From Nocardioides malaquae (GTDB taxonomy: Bacteria > Actinomycetota > Actinomycetes > Propionibacteriales > Nocardioidaceae), in the NCBI RefSeq assembly GCF_015070385.1, contig NZ_JADCSA010000004.1, positions 87,446 to 151,445 on the forward strand: a stretch of 64,000 nucleotides of DNA, in the 5' to 3' direction. A program made the translations under genes and the position numbers. The notes under the pieces are model-generated. The model was given only the letters and a program-made list of their open reading frames with translations. It was not told the origin of the DNA and searched no databases. Positions 35,536-44,027 of the stretch are shown here, one piece after another; positions within the stretch are counted from its first letter, which is position 1, and each line of letters opens with the position of its first letter.

Positions 35536-36228
35536 ATGAACGTCGTCGTGCTGACCGGTGCCGGCATCTCCGCGGAGTCGGGGGTCCCGACCTTCCGCGA
35601 CAGCGATGGGTTGTGGGAGGGCCACGACGTCATGGAGGTTGCCAGCCCCGAGGGCTTCCGCCACAACCCGTCGCTGGTGCAACGGTTCTACGACCTGCGC
35701 CGCGCCCACCTGGCGAAGGTGCGGCCCAACGCCGCCCACCAGGCGCTGGCCCGACTCGAGCGGAGCCTGGGTGACGACCTGCTGGTGATCACCCAGAACG
35801 TCGACGACCTGCACGAGCGCGCCGGTTCCCGCAACGTCCTGCACATGCACGGCGAGCTCCGCTCCGCACTCTGCCTCGCCTGTGGCGAGAGGTTCCCGTG
35901 GGAGCGCGACCTGGCCCACGCCCCGCCCTGCCCCGGCTGCACGTCGGCGAGCCTGCGGCCCGACGTGGTCTGGTTCGGCGAGATGCCCTACCGCATGGAC
36001 GAGGCGTTGTACGCCCTGCAACAGGCCGACCTCTTCGTCGCCGTCGGCACCTCGGCGCAGGTGCAGCCCGCCGCCGCGTTCGTGCACTGGGCCGCGGAGC
36101 AGGGAGCCCGCACGATGGAGATCAACCTGGCCTCCACCCTCTCCAGCGACGACTTCGACGAGTCACGGCAGGGGCCCGCCGGCGAGCTGGTGCCGCGGTG
36201 GGTGGACGAGCTTCTCAGGAGCCGCTGA
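35536..36228 (+). CDS. Sirtuin (NAD-dependent protein deacylase)
   Basis: 230 aa, ATG with GAAGGGGAG upstream. Sir2 signatures: VVLTGAGISAESGVPTFRDSDGLW, VITQNVDDLHERAGS, catalytic His in LHMHGEL, zinc site CLACGERF...CPGC, PDVVWFGEMPY, FVAVGTSAQVQPAAAF and a terminal INLA. Class III (CobB-like), removing acetyl or succinyl groups from lysines. It ends next to the convergent histidine kinase gene with no clear terminator. Confidence 0.92.
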   Translation: MNVVVLTGAGISAESGVPTFRDSDGLWEGHDVMEVASPEGFRHNPSLVQRFYDLRRAHLAKVRPNAAHQALARLERSLGDDLLVITQNVDDLHERAGSRNVLHMHGELRSALCLACGERFPWERDLAHAPPCPGCTSASLRPDVVWFGEMPYRMDEALYALQQADLFVAVGTSAQVQPAAAFVHWAAEQGARTMEINLASTLSSDDFDESRQGPAGELVPRWVDELLRSR

Positions 36229-38044
36229 CCCCGTTGTGACTGGCCTCGACCCGCAGGCCGGGTCGCGGCAGGATGACGGTGAAGGTGGTGCCCTCGCCGA
36301 GCGTGGAGGTGAAGCTGATCCGGCCGCCGTGGCGTTGCACGATGCGCCGCACGATGGGCAGACCGAGTCCGGTGCCGGGTCGCTCCAGCGCGTTGGTGTT
36401 GGTGGAGCGGAAGAACTCCTCGAAGAGCACGGTCTGGTCGGCGTCGGAGACGCCGATGCCCTCGTCGCGCACGGAGAGGACGACGGCGCCCGCGTCACCC
36501 GTCAGCGCGACGGTCACCCACTCACCGGGGTCGGAGTACTTGATGGCGTTGGAGAGCAGGTTGGTGACCACCCGGGACAGCTCGGTCCGGTCGCCCTCGA
36601 CGACGTAGGGACCGCCATCGACCTGCACCCGGACGGGGATCTCGCGGCGGCTGGCGTCCAGCTCGGCCAGCTCCACCGCCTCGGTGACGACCTCCGCGAG
36701 GTCGACGGGCCCGGTGGTGCGGGGCGTGTCGGAGGCGTCGAGCCGGTTCAGGGTCAGCAGGTCCTCCGAGAGCACGTCCAGCCGGTTGGCCGCGCGCCGC
36801 ATCGCGAGCAGCGATCGCAGCCAGGGGTCCGGGACGTCCTCCTGCTCCTCGAGGAGCTCCAGGTGCCCCATGATGACGCCGAGCGGGTTGCGCAGCTCGT
36901 GCGTGACGGTGGAGACCATCTGGTTGCGGTAGCGATCGAGTCGGCGCAGCTCGTCGACCCAGGCCTGCTCCCGCTCGTGGTCACGGGCGTTCATCACGGC
37001 GTGGGCCAGGTCGTGCCCGACCTCGACAGCAGCCCGGCTGTCGCTCTCGCTCCACAGCTGGTGGCCGGGCGGGCGTTGGATGACCAGCATGCCGAAGTAG
37101 GCGTCGAGGGTGCCGACGGGCACGAGGACCGACATGCCCGCCCCCCGCTGCTGCATGGTCGCGGCGAGCTCCTCCTGCACCGGGGCGAGGTGGCCGCCGT
37201 CGCCCCAGGCGTGGTCGGGCTCCACGATGACGACCGACTGCCTGCGCCACGCGTGGTCCACGGCGGACGCCACCGCGGTGACGACCTCGCCCGACGGCCG
37301 AGAGGTGTTCCGCGGGGCGAGGCCCCGCTGCGGCTGGAGGTGGACCTGCACGTCGGTCGCGCGGAACCCCTCGCGGAGCTGCTCGCTGGCCAGCTGCAGC
37401 AACTCGTGGATGGTGACCTCCGACCCGGCCTGCCGGATCACTTGGCGGGCCGCTGCGGCCAACCGTGCGCTCTGGGCGAACTCCTCGCGCTCGATGGCCG
37501 TCAGGACCGCACGTGAGGTGACACGGAGCTCGTCGGCCAAGGCGGTCAGCTCGGTCTCGCTCGGACGGCGCCCGTTGACCGGCCGGTCGAGGTGCAGGAG
37601 CCCGCGCAGCTCCCCCTGACCGTCGCAGAGGCGTACGACCAAGAGGTCCTGACTGCGCCAGGTGTTGCGCTGCGGCGGCACCCCTTCCTTGCGGTAGCCG
37701 AAGCGCTCGAGCACCTGGGTGGCGTCGGCGGTGAGCTGCTCGGCAGTCACGAAGATCAGGTTCTCGTGCTGCGAACCGCACGCCAGTATCGGCTGGATCG
37801 AGTCGAGGGAGAAAGTGATGCCGAGGCGCCGGTCAGGCACCTGCGCTGACCCGTGCACGGCCACCAGCTCCAGCACCTGGTCGGCCCGCAGCACGTGGAC
37901 GGCGCAGAACGCGAAACCGGCGCGGTCGGCGATGTCGCGCGCGAACTCGCTGACGGCGTCGCGGTCGGCGTCCGTGCCCCACCGCGTGCCGTCCCTCGGC
38001 TGCGGCACCGGCGTGACCCTCTGCCGTTCCGTGTGCTCCCCCAT
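36215..38044 (-). CDS. GAF-domain sensor histidine kinase
   Basis: 609 aa from ATG 38044; the open frame continues upstream but that part is antisense to the acyl-CoA dehydrogenase gene. No transmembrane helix, so probably cytosolic. Two GAF-like regions span about residues 15-175 and 200-365. HisKA has STVTHELRNPLGVIMGHLELL (phospho-acceptor His382), and HATPase has NLLSNAIKYSDPGEW, DEGIGV, GTGLGLPIVRRIVQRHGG. No response regulator is adjacent, so the partner is elsewhere. Its 3' end overlaps the convergent sirtuin gene by 14 nt. Confidence 0.88.
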   Translation of the reverse strand: MGEHTERQRVTPVPQPRDGTRWGTDADRDAVSEFARDIADRAGFAFCAVHVLRADQVLELVAVHGSAQVPDRRLGITFSLDSIQPILACGSQHENLIFVTAEQLTADATQVLERFGYRKEGVPPQRNTWRSQDLLVVRLCDGQGELRGLLHLDRPVNGRRPSETELTALADELRVTSRAVLTAIEREEFAQSARLAAAARQVIRQAGSEVTIHELLQLASEQLREGFRATDVQVHLQPQRGLAPRNTSRPSGEVVTAVASAVDHAWRRQSVVIVEPDHAWGDGGHLAPVQEELAATMQQRGAGMSVLVPVGTLDAYFGMLVIQRPPGHQLWSESDSRAAVEVGHDLAHAVMNARDHEREQAWVDELRRLDRYRNQMVSTVTHELRNPLGVIMGHLELLEEQEDVPDPWLRSLLAMRRAANRLDVLSEDLLTLNRLDASDTPRTTGPVDLAEVVTEAVELAELDASRREIPVRVQVDGGPYVVEGDRTELSRVVTNLLSNAIKYSDPGEWVTVALTGDAGAVVLSVRDEGIGVSDADQTVLFEEFFRSTNTNALERPGTGLGLPIVRRIVQRHGGRISFTSTLGEGTTFTVILPRPGLRVEASHNGVSGS

Positions 38045-38124
38045 CAGGCTCACTCTGCCAGTCTTCACCCTCGGGCGGGAGTCCGACAGTGGGTCGAGGC
38101 TTCGTTCCGTGGGCAAAAAGTCGT

Positions 38125-38130
38125 TACCCT
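38125..38130 (+). promoter_or_regulatory. -10 box (TACCCT) of acyl-CoA dehydrogenase gene
   Basis: TACCCT ends 7 nt before ATG 38138, predicting a leaderless transcript. The divergent kinase start lies 94 bp away. Confidence 0.55.
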
Positions 38131-38137
38131 TGAGTAC

Positions 38138-39283
38138 ATGACGCGCGAGATCTACAACGAGGACCACGAGGCCTTCCGGGCCTCCGTCAAGGAGTTCCTG
38201 GACCGAGAGGTCGTTCCGCACCTCGACACCTACCTGGACAACCACGGTCTCAACCGTGAGTTCTGGCTGGCTGCCGGGCGCGCGGGTCTGCTGGGCCTGG
38301 AGATCCCCGAGGAGTTCGGCGGCTCCGAGGCCGGTGACTACCGCTTCAACGCCGTGCTCACCGAGGAGCTCGCCAAGGTCAACATGACCCTCCCGTCGTG
38401 CGTGGGCATCCACGCCGACATCACCGCCCCCTACCTGGTGCACCTGACCAACGAGGAGCAGCGCAAGCGCTGGCTGCCGGGCGTGGCCAGCGGCGAGATC
38501 CTGCTCGCCATCGGCATGACCGAGCCCGGCGGCGGCTCCGACCTCGCCAACCTGAAGACCACCGCGGTCAAGGACGGCGACGGCTGGATCCTCAACGGCT
38601 CCAAGACCTTCATCACCAACGGCGGTTCGGCCGACATCGTCGTCGTGGCGGCCCGCACCGCTCCCGAGAAGAAGGCAAAGGGCATCTCGCTCTTCGCCGT
38701 CGACACGAAGTCGGAGGGCTTCTCCGTCGGCCGCGTGCTCGACAAGGTCGGCCAGGACGACTCCGACACCGCCGAGCTCGCCTTCGACAACGTGCGGGTC
38801 TCCGACGACGACCTGGTCGGCCCGCTCGACACCGGCTTCATCTCGATGATGCAGTTCCTGCCGCAGGAGCGCCTCGGCACCGCGATCACCGGCGTCGCGC
38901 ACGCCAAGCAGATCCTCGAGGAGACGATCCAGTACGCGAAGGACCGCGTCGCCTTCGGCCAGCCGATCGGCAAGTTCCAGAACACCCAGTTCCTCCTCGC
39001 CGACCTGCAGACCCGCATCGACGTGACCGAGGCCTTCGTCGACCAGTGCGTGATGAAGCACAACGAGAAGCGCCTCACCGCGATCGACGCCGCCAAGGCG
39101 AAGTGGTGGGCCACCCAGGTGCAGTCGGAGGTCCTCGACCACTGCCTGCAGATCCACGGCGGCTACGGCTACATGAACGAGTACCGCGTGGCCCGCGCCT
39201 GGCGCGACGCCCGCGTGACGAAGATCTGGGCCGGCTCCAACGAGATCATGAAGATGCTCATCGCCCGGGACCTGGGTCTCTGA
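38138..39283 (+). CDS. Acyl-CoA dehydrogenase
   Basis: 381 aa flavoprotein oxidising an acyl-CoA to the 2-enoyl-CoA. Family signatures: AIGMTEPGGGSDLANLKTTA, GSKTFITNGGSADIVVVAART, a C-terminal domain with AITGVAHAKQILEETIQYAKDRVAFGQPIGKFQ, QIHGGYGYMNEYRVARAWRDARVTKIWAGSNEIMK, where the Gly-Tyr/Gly-Ser-x-Glu context holds the usual catalytic Glu (SNEI). Chain-length specificity not predictable. A strong hairpin terminator lies 91 bp downstream. Confidence 0.93.
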   Translation: MTREIYNEDHEAFRASVKEFLDREVVPHLDTYLDNHGLNREFWLAAGRAGLLGLEIPEEFGGSEAGDYRFNAVLTEELAKVNMTLPSCVGIHADITAPYLVHLTNEEQRKRWLPGVASGEILLAIGMTEPGGGSDLANLKTTAVKDGDGWILNGSKTFITNGGSADIVVVAARTAPEKKAKGISLFAVDTKSEGFSVGRVLDKVGQDDSDTAELAFDNVRVSDDDLVGPLDTGFISMMQFLPQERLGTAITGVAHAKQILEETIQYAKDRVAFGQPIGKFQNTQFLLADLQTRIDVTEAFVDQCVMKHNEKRLTAIDAAKAKWWATQVQSEVLDHCLQIHGGYGYMNEYRVARAWRDARVTKIWAGSNEIMKMLIARDLGL

Positions 39284-39374
39284 GCACGGAGTGAGGGAGG
39301 GCGCCCCGCGAGGAACGAGCGGGAGTGCCCGACCGAGCGGAGGCGAAGAGCCCCCTTCAGGACGGTCTCCGAGC

Positions 39375-39407
39375 AGGACCCCCGTACGCCTGGCGTACGG
39401 GGGTCCT
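39375..39407 (+). terminator. Hairpin terminator after acyl-CoA dehydrogenase gene
   Basis: 15-bp perfect stem (AGGACCCCCGTACGC with its complement) and a CTG loop, followed by GTCGTCTCC. No coding sequence overlaps it. Confidence 0.8.
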
Positions 39408-39504
39408 GTCGTCTCCATCACGCCCGGGTGCCGAGACGTGCCGGAGGCTGTCGGTGGCTCGTGTTTGTCTGGGCTCGGCCCACCCACCCCACGGAGGAAG
39501 TGCG

Positions 39505-40389
39505 ATGTCTCGGAGCAGCACCCGCCTGTCGTCCGCCAGCCGTTGGGCGTGCGGCGTGGTGGCCGCCATCGTCCTCGCCGGATGCAGCAGTGAGGACCTG
39601 GCCGTGCCGGGTGACCTCGAGTCGCCGGAGTCGTCTGCGTCCGAGTCGGTGAGCCCGTCGGAGTCACCGACTGAATCCCCCTCGGGGTCGCCCTCGGAGG
39701 AACCGTCGACGTCGACGACCGACGTGGGGTGTGAGTCCGAGGGGAAGGGCCGCCCCGGTCCGATGCCCGACCGACCCTCCGTCGTCGAGCTGGGTCGTCT
39801 CTCGGGGGGCGAGCCCGACAGGCTGGCCGCGGAGAACTTCGCCCTCTCGGTGGCCCACCTGTTCATCGACGCCCGCGACCCGCGACTCCAGGCATCGGTG
39901 ATCGACGCGGTGGCCTCTCCGCGCCTGGGTGATGAGGCCCGTGACCGCTTCCTCGACGCCTACGAGGACAACGCCTCGCTCGAGGAGCCGCGCCGCTTCA
40001 CGGTGGACGCCCAGGTGTGGTTGCGTTCATGCATCGTCGGTCCGACCCCGCGCCCGCGCGAGGTCCGGGTCGAGGTGGCCGGCGTGGTCGCCGACCCCGC
40101 TCTGGGCGACTCGTTCCTCACCACCCTGCGCATCGACGTGGTGCGTCGTGACGACCGCTGGGAGGTGCTCGACCTGTTGGGTCCGGAGATGCGCACCCCG
40201 GTCGACCCGGAGGTCCAGGGCCTGAAGCCCCTGCTGGAGGGCAACCACTGGCGCCAGGTGGTCAGCGAGCCGGTCGAGGCGCCCGAGCCCGAGGAGTCCG
40301 AGGCACCGGACGAGTCGGCCTCTCCCGGGGAGTCGGGCTCCCCGTCCCCCGCCTCCACCTCCGAGGACGCCACTCCTGCGGGGCGCTGA
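39505..40389 (+). CDS. Secreted lipoprotein, Ser/Pro/Glu-rich linker and tail
   Basis: 294 aa, ATG with GGAGGAA 5 nt upstream. A signal peptide ends in the lipobox VLAGC (Cys27), so it should be acylated and anchored outside the membrane. A disordered Ser/Pro/Glu/Thr linker (about 30-75) follows. The folded domain (about 80-245; AAENFALSVAHLFIDARD, DDRWEVLDLLGPEM) has an NTF2-like look. A second Pro/Glu/Ser tail ends the protein. Function unknown. Confidence 0.8.
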   Translation: MSRSSTRLSSASRWACGVVAAIVLAGCSSEDLAVPGDLESPESSASESVSPSESPTESPSGSPSEEPSTSTTDVGCESEGKGRPGPMPDRPSVVELGRLSGGEPDRLAAENFALSVAHLFIDARDPRLQASVIDAVASPRLGDEARDRFLDAYEDNASLEEPRRFTVDAQVWLRSCIVGPTPRPREVRVEVAGVVADPALGDSFLTTLRIDVVRRDDRWEVLDLLGPEMRTPVDPEVQGLKPLLEGNHWRQVVSEPVEAPEPEESEAPDESASPGESGSPSPASTSEDATPAGR

Positions 40390-40441
40390 GCCGAGCCTCA
40401 CCTTCGTTGCGCCGGCCCTGACTGCGGGCCACCATCGAGTC

Positions 40442-41176
40442 ATGGCCTTCACGATCGGTACGGACGAGGATCCGCAGCACTTCCACGACTCGATGACCGG
40501 CCGGATGGCCGGTCGCCTCAACTGGTTGCGCGCCGGGGTGCTGGGCGCCAACGACGGCATCATCTCCACCGCGGGTGTCGTCATGGGTGTCGCGGGCGCG
40601 ACCAGCGACGAGGGCGCAATCCTGCTGGCGGGCGTGGCCGCGCTGACCGCGGGGGCACTGTCGATGGCGGTCGGCGAGTACGTCTCGGTCTCCACCCAGC
40701 GCGACTCGGAGAAGTCGATCCTGGCGATGGAGCAGCTCGAGCTCGAGCGGATGCCCGAGACCGAGCAGTCCGAGCTGGCGCGCATGTGGGAGGAGAAGGG
40801 CCTGAGCCCGAGCACCGCCGAGCAGGTGGCCGCTGAGCTGACCGCCCACGACGCCCTGGCCGCCCACGCCGAGATCGAGTTCGGCATCGACCCCGACGAG
40901 CTGACCAACCCGTGGCACGCCGCGTGGGCGTCGATGATCGCCTTCACCCTCGGCGCCCTCGTGCCCCTGCTGATGATCTCGATGCTGCCAGCCAGCGTGC
41001 GCGTCGCGCTGACCGTGGTCGTCGTGGCCTTCGCCCTGCTCGCGACCGGCGCGGTCAGCGCTCACCTCGGCTACAGCCCGAAGGGGCGTGCGATGGCCCG
41101 CAACGTGCTCGGCGGCCTGGTGGCCATGGGAGTCACCTACGGGGTGGGCATGCTGTTCGGCGTCACCCTGGGCTGA
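40442..41176 (+). CDS. VIT family Fe/Mn transporter
   Basis: 244 aa. Five transmembrane segments: LRAGVLGANDGIISTAGVVMGVAGA and LLAGVAALTAGALSMAVGEYVSVSTQRDSE at the N-terminus, a cytoplasmic helical metal-binding loop rich in Glu, Met and His (residues about 90-155), then AAWASMIAFTLGALVPLLMISML and two more. VIT1/CCC1 proteins move iron or manganese out of the cytosol in exchange for protons. The RNA ligase gene overlaps its stop (TGATG). Confidence 0.9.
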   Translation: MAFTIGTDEDPQHFHDSMTGRMAGRLNWLRAGVLGANDGIISTAGVVMGVAGATSDEGAILLAGVAALTAGALSMAVGEYVSVSTQRDSEKSILAMEQLELERMPETEQSELARMWEEKGLSPSTAEQVAAELTAHDALAAHAEIEFGIDPDELTNPWHAAWASMIAFTLGALVPLLMISMLPASVRVALTVVVVAFALLATGAVSAHLGYSPKGRAMARNVLGGLVAMGVTYGVGMLFGVTLG

Positions 41177-41739
41177 TGCGCTGCTTCGTCGCCGCCCTCC
41201 CGCCCGAGCGGGCGCGCGACCACCTCGACGCCTTCCTGGAGCCACGGCGTGCCGCGGCCCCCTTCCGCTGGACCGCGCCCGACCAGGTGCACCTGACGCT
41301 GGCCTTCGTCGGCGACCTGACGGAGCGGCGGCTCGACGACCTCGTGGAGCGTCTCGAGCGCGCGGCGGCGCGGCGGCGCGCCGTGCGTACGGCCATCGCC
41401 GGCGGCGGCGCCTTCCCGCACGCCGCGGGGGCCAAGGTGCTGTGGGCCGGGCTCGACCTCGACGACGGCGACGCGCTGGAGCTGCGCCGGATGGCCGAGG
41501 GCGCGCGGGCGGCGGCCAGCCGGGCCGGGGCCCGGGTCGACGGGCAGCGCTTCCGGCCTCACCTGACGGTGGCCCGTTGCGTGCGCCCCACGGAGGTCAC
41601 GCCGTGGATCCGCCTGCTCGACGCCTACCGCGGACCGGAGTGGACGATCGACTCCTTCGCGCTGGTGGAGTCCCACCTCGGCGAGGGGCCGCGCGGGCGC
41701 CCTCGCCACGAGGTGGTCGCCACCCTCCCCCTCGACTGA
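41176..41739 (+). CDS. thpR: RNA 2',3'-cyclic phosphodiesterase (2'-5' RNA ligase family)
   Basis: 187 aa. The two HxT motifs of the 2H phosphoesterase superfamily are present: HLTLAFVG (about residue 38) and HLTVARC (about residue 131). The N-terminus MRCFVAALPPE and the C-terminal DSFALVESHLGEGPRGRPRHEVVATLPL are family typical. It hydrolyses 2',3'-cyclic phosphates on RNA ends. ATG overlaps the preceding stop. Confidence 0.9.
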   Translation: MRCFVAALPPERARDHLDAFLEPRRAAAPFRWTAPDQVHLTLAFVGDLTERRLDDLVERLERAAARRRAVRTAIAGGGAFPHAAGAKVLWAGLDLDDGDALELRRMAEGARAAASRAGARVDGQRFRPHLTVARCVRPTEVTPWIRLLDAYRGPEWTIDSFALVESHLGEGPRGRPRHEVVATLPLD

Positions 41740-41770
41740 CACCGCGGGGGCCGGGGGGCCGCCCGCTCCC

Positions 41771-42811
41771 TCAGCCCGTGGCCAGGCTGCGGTTGTCGAT
41801 CTCCGGGTAGTGGCGGCGCATCGCGACCTTGCGCTCCAGCTCCTCGATGATGCGAGGCGCGAAGTCGACGTCGTTGAGCTCCTGGGCGCTGCCCAGGCCG
41901 CCGGGGCTGAAGACGTTGATCTCCATGAGCTTGTCGCCCACGATGTCGAGGCCGACGAGGAACATGCCGTCGGCGACCAGCTTGGGCCGCACGACCTCCA
42001 CCATCTCCAGCATCTCGTCGGTGACCGCCACCTTCACGGCCTTGCCGCCGGCCGACATGTTGGAACGGATGTCGCTGCCGGCGCTGGTGCGGCGGAAGGC
42101 GGCGTAGGAGCCGTTGACCTCCAGCGGGCGTCCGTTCATCACGAAGAGGCGTACGTCGCCGTTGACCGCGTCGGGCAGGAACTCCTGGGCGACGACGTAG
42201 CCGTCACGCGCGATCGCCTCGATGATCTGGTTGAGGTTCGGCGACTCCTTGCGGTCGATGAGGAAGACCCCGGCGCCGCCCGAGCCCTGCAGCGGCTTGA
42301 GCACCGCCTTGCCACCCAGCTCGTCGACGAACGCTGAGATCTGCTCCTCGTCGCGCGAGATCAGGGTGCGCGGGCGCACCACCTCGGGGAAGTGCTGGAA
42401 GTAGGCCTTCGACAGCGCGTTGGCCAAGCTGGTGGGGTCGTTGACCACCAGGACCCCCAGGCTGGCGATCAGCTGCCCGAAGGCGACACCGGCGTTGTTG
42501 GCCCACGGGTTCGAGTCGGCGTCGTCAGCCGGGTCGTTGCGGAGCATCACGACGTCGAACTCCTCGAGGGCGATGAGCTTCTCCATCTCGGGACGCTTGA
42601 CGTCCTCCATGTGCCGCTTGAGCGAGCGGTAGCTCTTGGCGTCGCCCGCGCTGGCCTTCGCGGTGAGCGTGCCGTCGGGCTGGTAGGAGAAGTCGCCGAT
42701 GCCCATGAACCACGCCTCGTGACCCATCTGCCGTGCGGTCAGCGCCAACCGGTTCGTCGTGTAGTAGTCCTGCTCGGTCTCGATCGCGTTGACCACGAAT
42801 CCGATCTTCAT
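41771..42811 (-). CDS. ATP-grasp ligase (glutathione synthetase/RimK-like)
   Basis: 346 aa. MKIGFVVNAIETEQDYYTT starts the N-terminal domain. ATP-grasp features: GKAVLKPLQGSGGAGVFLI, VVAQEFLPDAVNGDVRLFVMNG, RRTSAGSDIRSNMSAGGKA, GLDIVGDKLMEINVFSPGGL (Mg-binding Glu-x-Asn). ATG 42811 is chosen for GGAAGGA upstream and because it overlaps the DUF1704 stop by 4 nt. Glutathione synthesis is unlikely in an actinobacterium that uses mycothiol, so it more likely ligates an amino acid or amine to a peptide or small molecule. See the cassette finding. Confidence 0.85.
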   Translation of the reverse strand: MKIGFVVNAIETEQDYYTTNRLALTARQMGHEAWFMGIGDFSYQPDGTLTAKASAGDAKSYRSLKRHMEDVKRPEMEKLIALEEFDVVMLRNDPADDADSNPWANNAGVAFGQLIASLGVLVVNDPTSLANALSKAYFQHFPEVVRPRTLISRDEEQISAFVDELGGKAVLKPLQGSGGAGVFLIDRKESPNLNQIIEAIARDGYVVAQEFLPDAVNGDVRLFVMNGRPLEVNGSYAAFRRTSAGSDIRSNMSAGGKAVKVAVTDEMLEMVEVVRPKLVADGMFLVGLDIVGDKLMEINVFSPGGLGSAQELNDVDFAPRIIEELERKVAMRRHYPEIDNRSLATG

Positions 42812-44019
42812 GTGCGTCCTTCCACTAGTTGGCTCAGGTCGTGCACGCCTGAGGCCCATCCGAGTCGCTCGGTCGACTTCGGGTCATCCAGGTAGCGCGG
42901 CAGCAGGCGGGGCGGCGCGAGCGCGCCGTCCTCGGCGAGCTCCGCGATGAGCGGCAGGTCCTGCAACGAGAACTTGCCCAGCCACAGCAGGTCGAGGTCG
43001 CCGTCGTCGGCGAGGTGCTCGAGCAGGTCGACCACGCCGCGCAGGTAGATCGCGTCCTTGGTGGTGCCGCCGGCGCGGTAGACGCGCATCACCGTCGTGA
43101 AGGCGCTGCTCTCCGGCACGCCGGCGTCGACGAGCGCTGCGTACGCCTCCGCGAACGACGCGCCGTCGACCATGCGGTGCACGGTGAGCACGCGGTCGGC
43201 GAGCTGGCGCAACCGGAAGGGCGTGAGGCCGCCGCAGGCCACCTCGCCGAGCACCGCCAGGCCCTCCTGGGTCTCGTCGTAGCCGGCCAGCCCGGTGCCG
43301 AGCACCTTGATCGGCTGGGCCTGACCGTTGACGTGGGTGACGAGGTGGGTGCCCACCTCGTGGTGCAGCAGGGCGGCGGCGCGGTTGCTCTGCACGACGC
43401 TCTCGGGGCCGATCAGCAGGGTGTCGCCGGAAACCATGACGCCGTTGACGTCGGGCCGGATCTGGACGTGCATCTCGATGCCGGGCGACTGCTCGCGGTA
43501 GTGCGCGATCTCCTCGGTCGCCAGGGCGCAGAAGGCCTCCGCGTCGAGCGGCTCCGCGGTCGGCTCGGGGGACCCGACCCCGGCGAGCACCCGTTCGGCG
43601 TGCTCCCGCAGCGAGGGGGCGACGCCGCCGTAGAGCTCCAGGCTCAACGGCAGGAAGTCGTCGGAGTCACGGGCGCAGAGCATCTCCAGCTGGAGCTGGA
43701 GCTCACGGTGCTTGGCCCGCAGCAGGTGGGCAAGCGTCCGGTCCTCGACAGTCGTCACGTCGATCGCGGCGAGCTGCTCCTTCAGCACCTCGGGCTCGTC
43801 GGCGAGCTCGCGGTAGGTGAAGGTCGGCTCGGTGACATCGCCGGCCAGGAACGCCTGCTTCACGTCGTCACCGTCGACCGGGGTGATGTGCAGCAGGAAG
43901 CTGAAGCTCTCCGACACCTGGGCGAGCTGGCGGTCGACCGCGAGGTCGGCGGCGGAGAAGGTCCGGGCGTCGGAGTCGGGGTCGGGGTCGGGGTCGAGGT
44001 CACGGAGGGGGGAGTTCAC
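42808..44019 (-). CDS. QEGLA-motif (DUF1704) metallopeptidase-like protein
   Basis: 403 aa. LLHHEVGTHLVTHVNGQ is the HExGTH zinc-binding motif, and GYDETQEGLAVLGEVA is the QEGLA motif that names the family ('flavohemoglobin expression-modulating'). The zinc peptidase fold is shared with eukaryotic MATCAP/TMCP tyrosine carboxypeptidases. An acidic, disordered N-terminus (DPDPDPDSDAR) precedes it. GTG 44019 with GAGGTG upstream is preferred over the longer open frame, which overlaps the preceding gene. Substrate unknown. Confidence 0.83.
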   Translation of the reverse strand: MNSPLRDLDPDPDPDSDARTFSAADLAVDRQLAQVSESFSFLLHITPVDGDDVKQAFLAGDVTEPTFTYRELADEPEVLKEQLAAIDVTTVEDRTLAHLLRAKHRELQLQLEMLCARDSDDFLPLSLELYGGVAPSLREHAERVLAGVGSPEPTAEPLDAEAFCALATEEIAHYREQSPGIEMHVQIRPDVNGVMVSGDTLLIGPESVVQSNRAAALLHHEVGTHLVTHVNGQAQPIKVLGTGLAGYDETQEGLAVLGEVACGGLTPFRLRQLADRVLTVHRMVDGASFAEAYAALVDAGVPESSAFTTVMRVYRAGGTTKDAIYLRGVVDLLEHLADDGDLDLLWLGKFSLQDLPLIAELAEDGALAPPRLLPRYLDDPKSTERLGWASGVHDLSQLVEGRT

Positions 44020-44027
44020 GGCGCACC

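Noticed and set aside
38045-39667. N-terminal extension of the histidine kinase frame
   Set aside because: The open frame runs on upstream of ATG 38044 but is antisense to the acyl-CoA dehydrogenase and has no domain features.
41771-42811. Glutathione synthetase
   Set aside because: ATP-grasp fold is clear, but actinobacteria generally use mycothiol, no gamma-glutamylcysteine ligase is nearby, and the operon partners point elsewhere.
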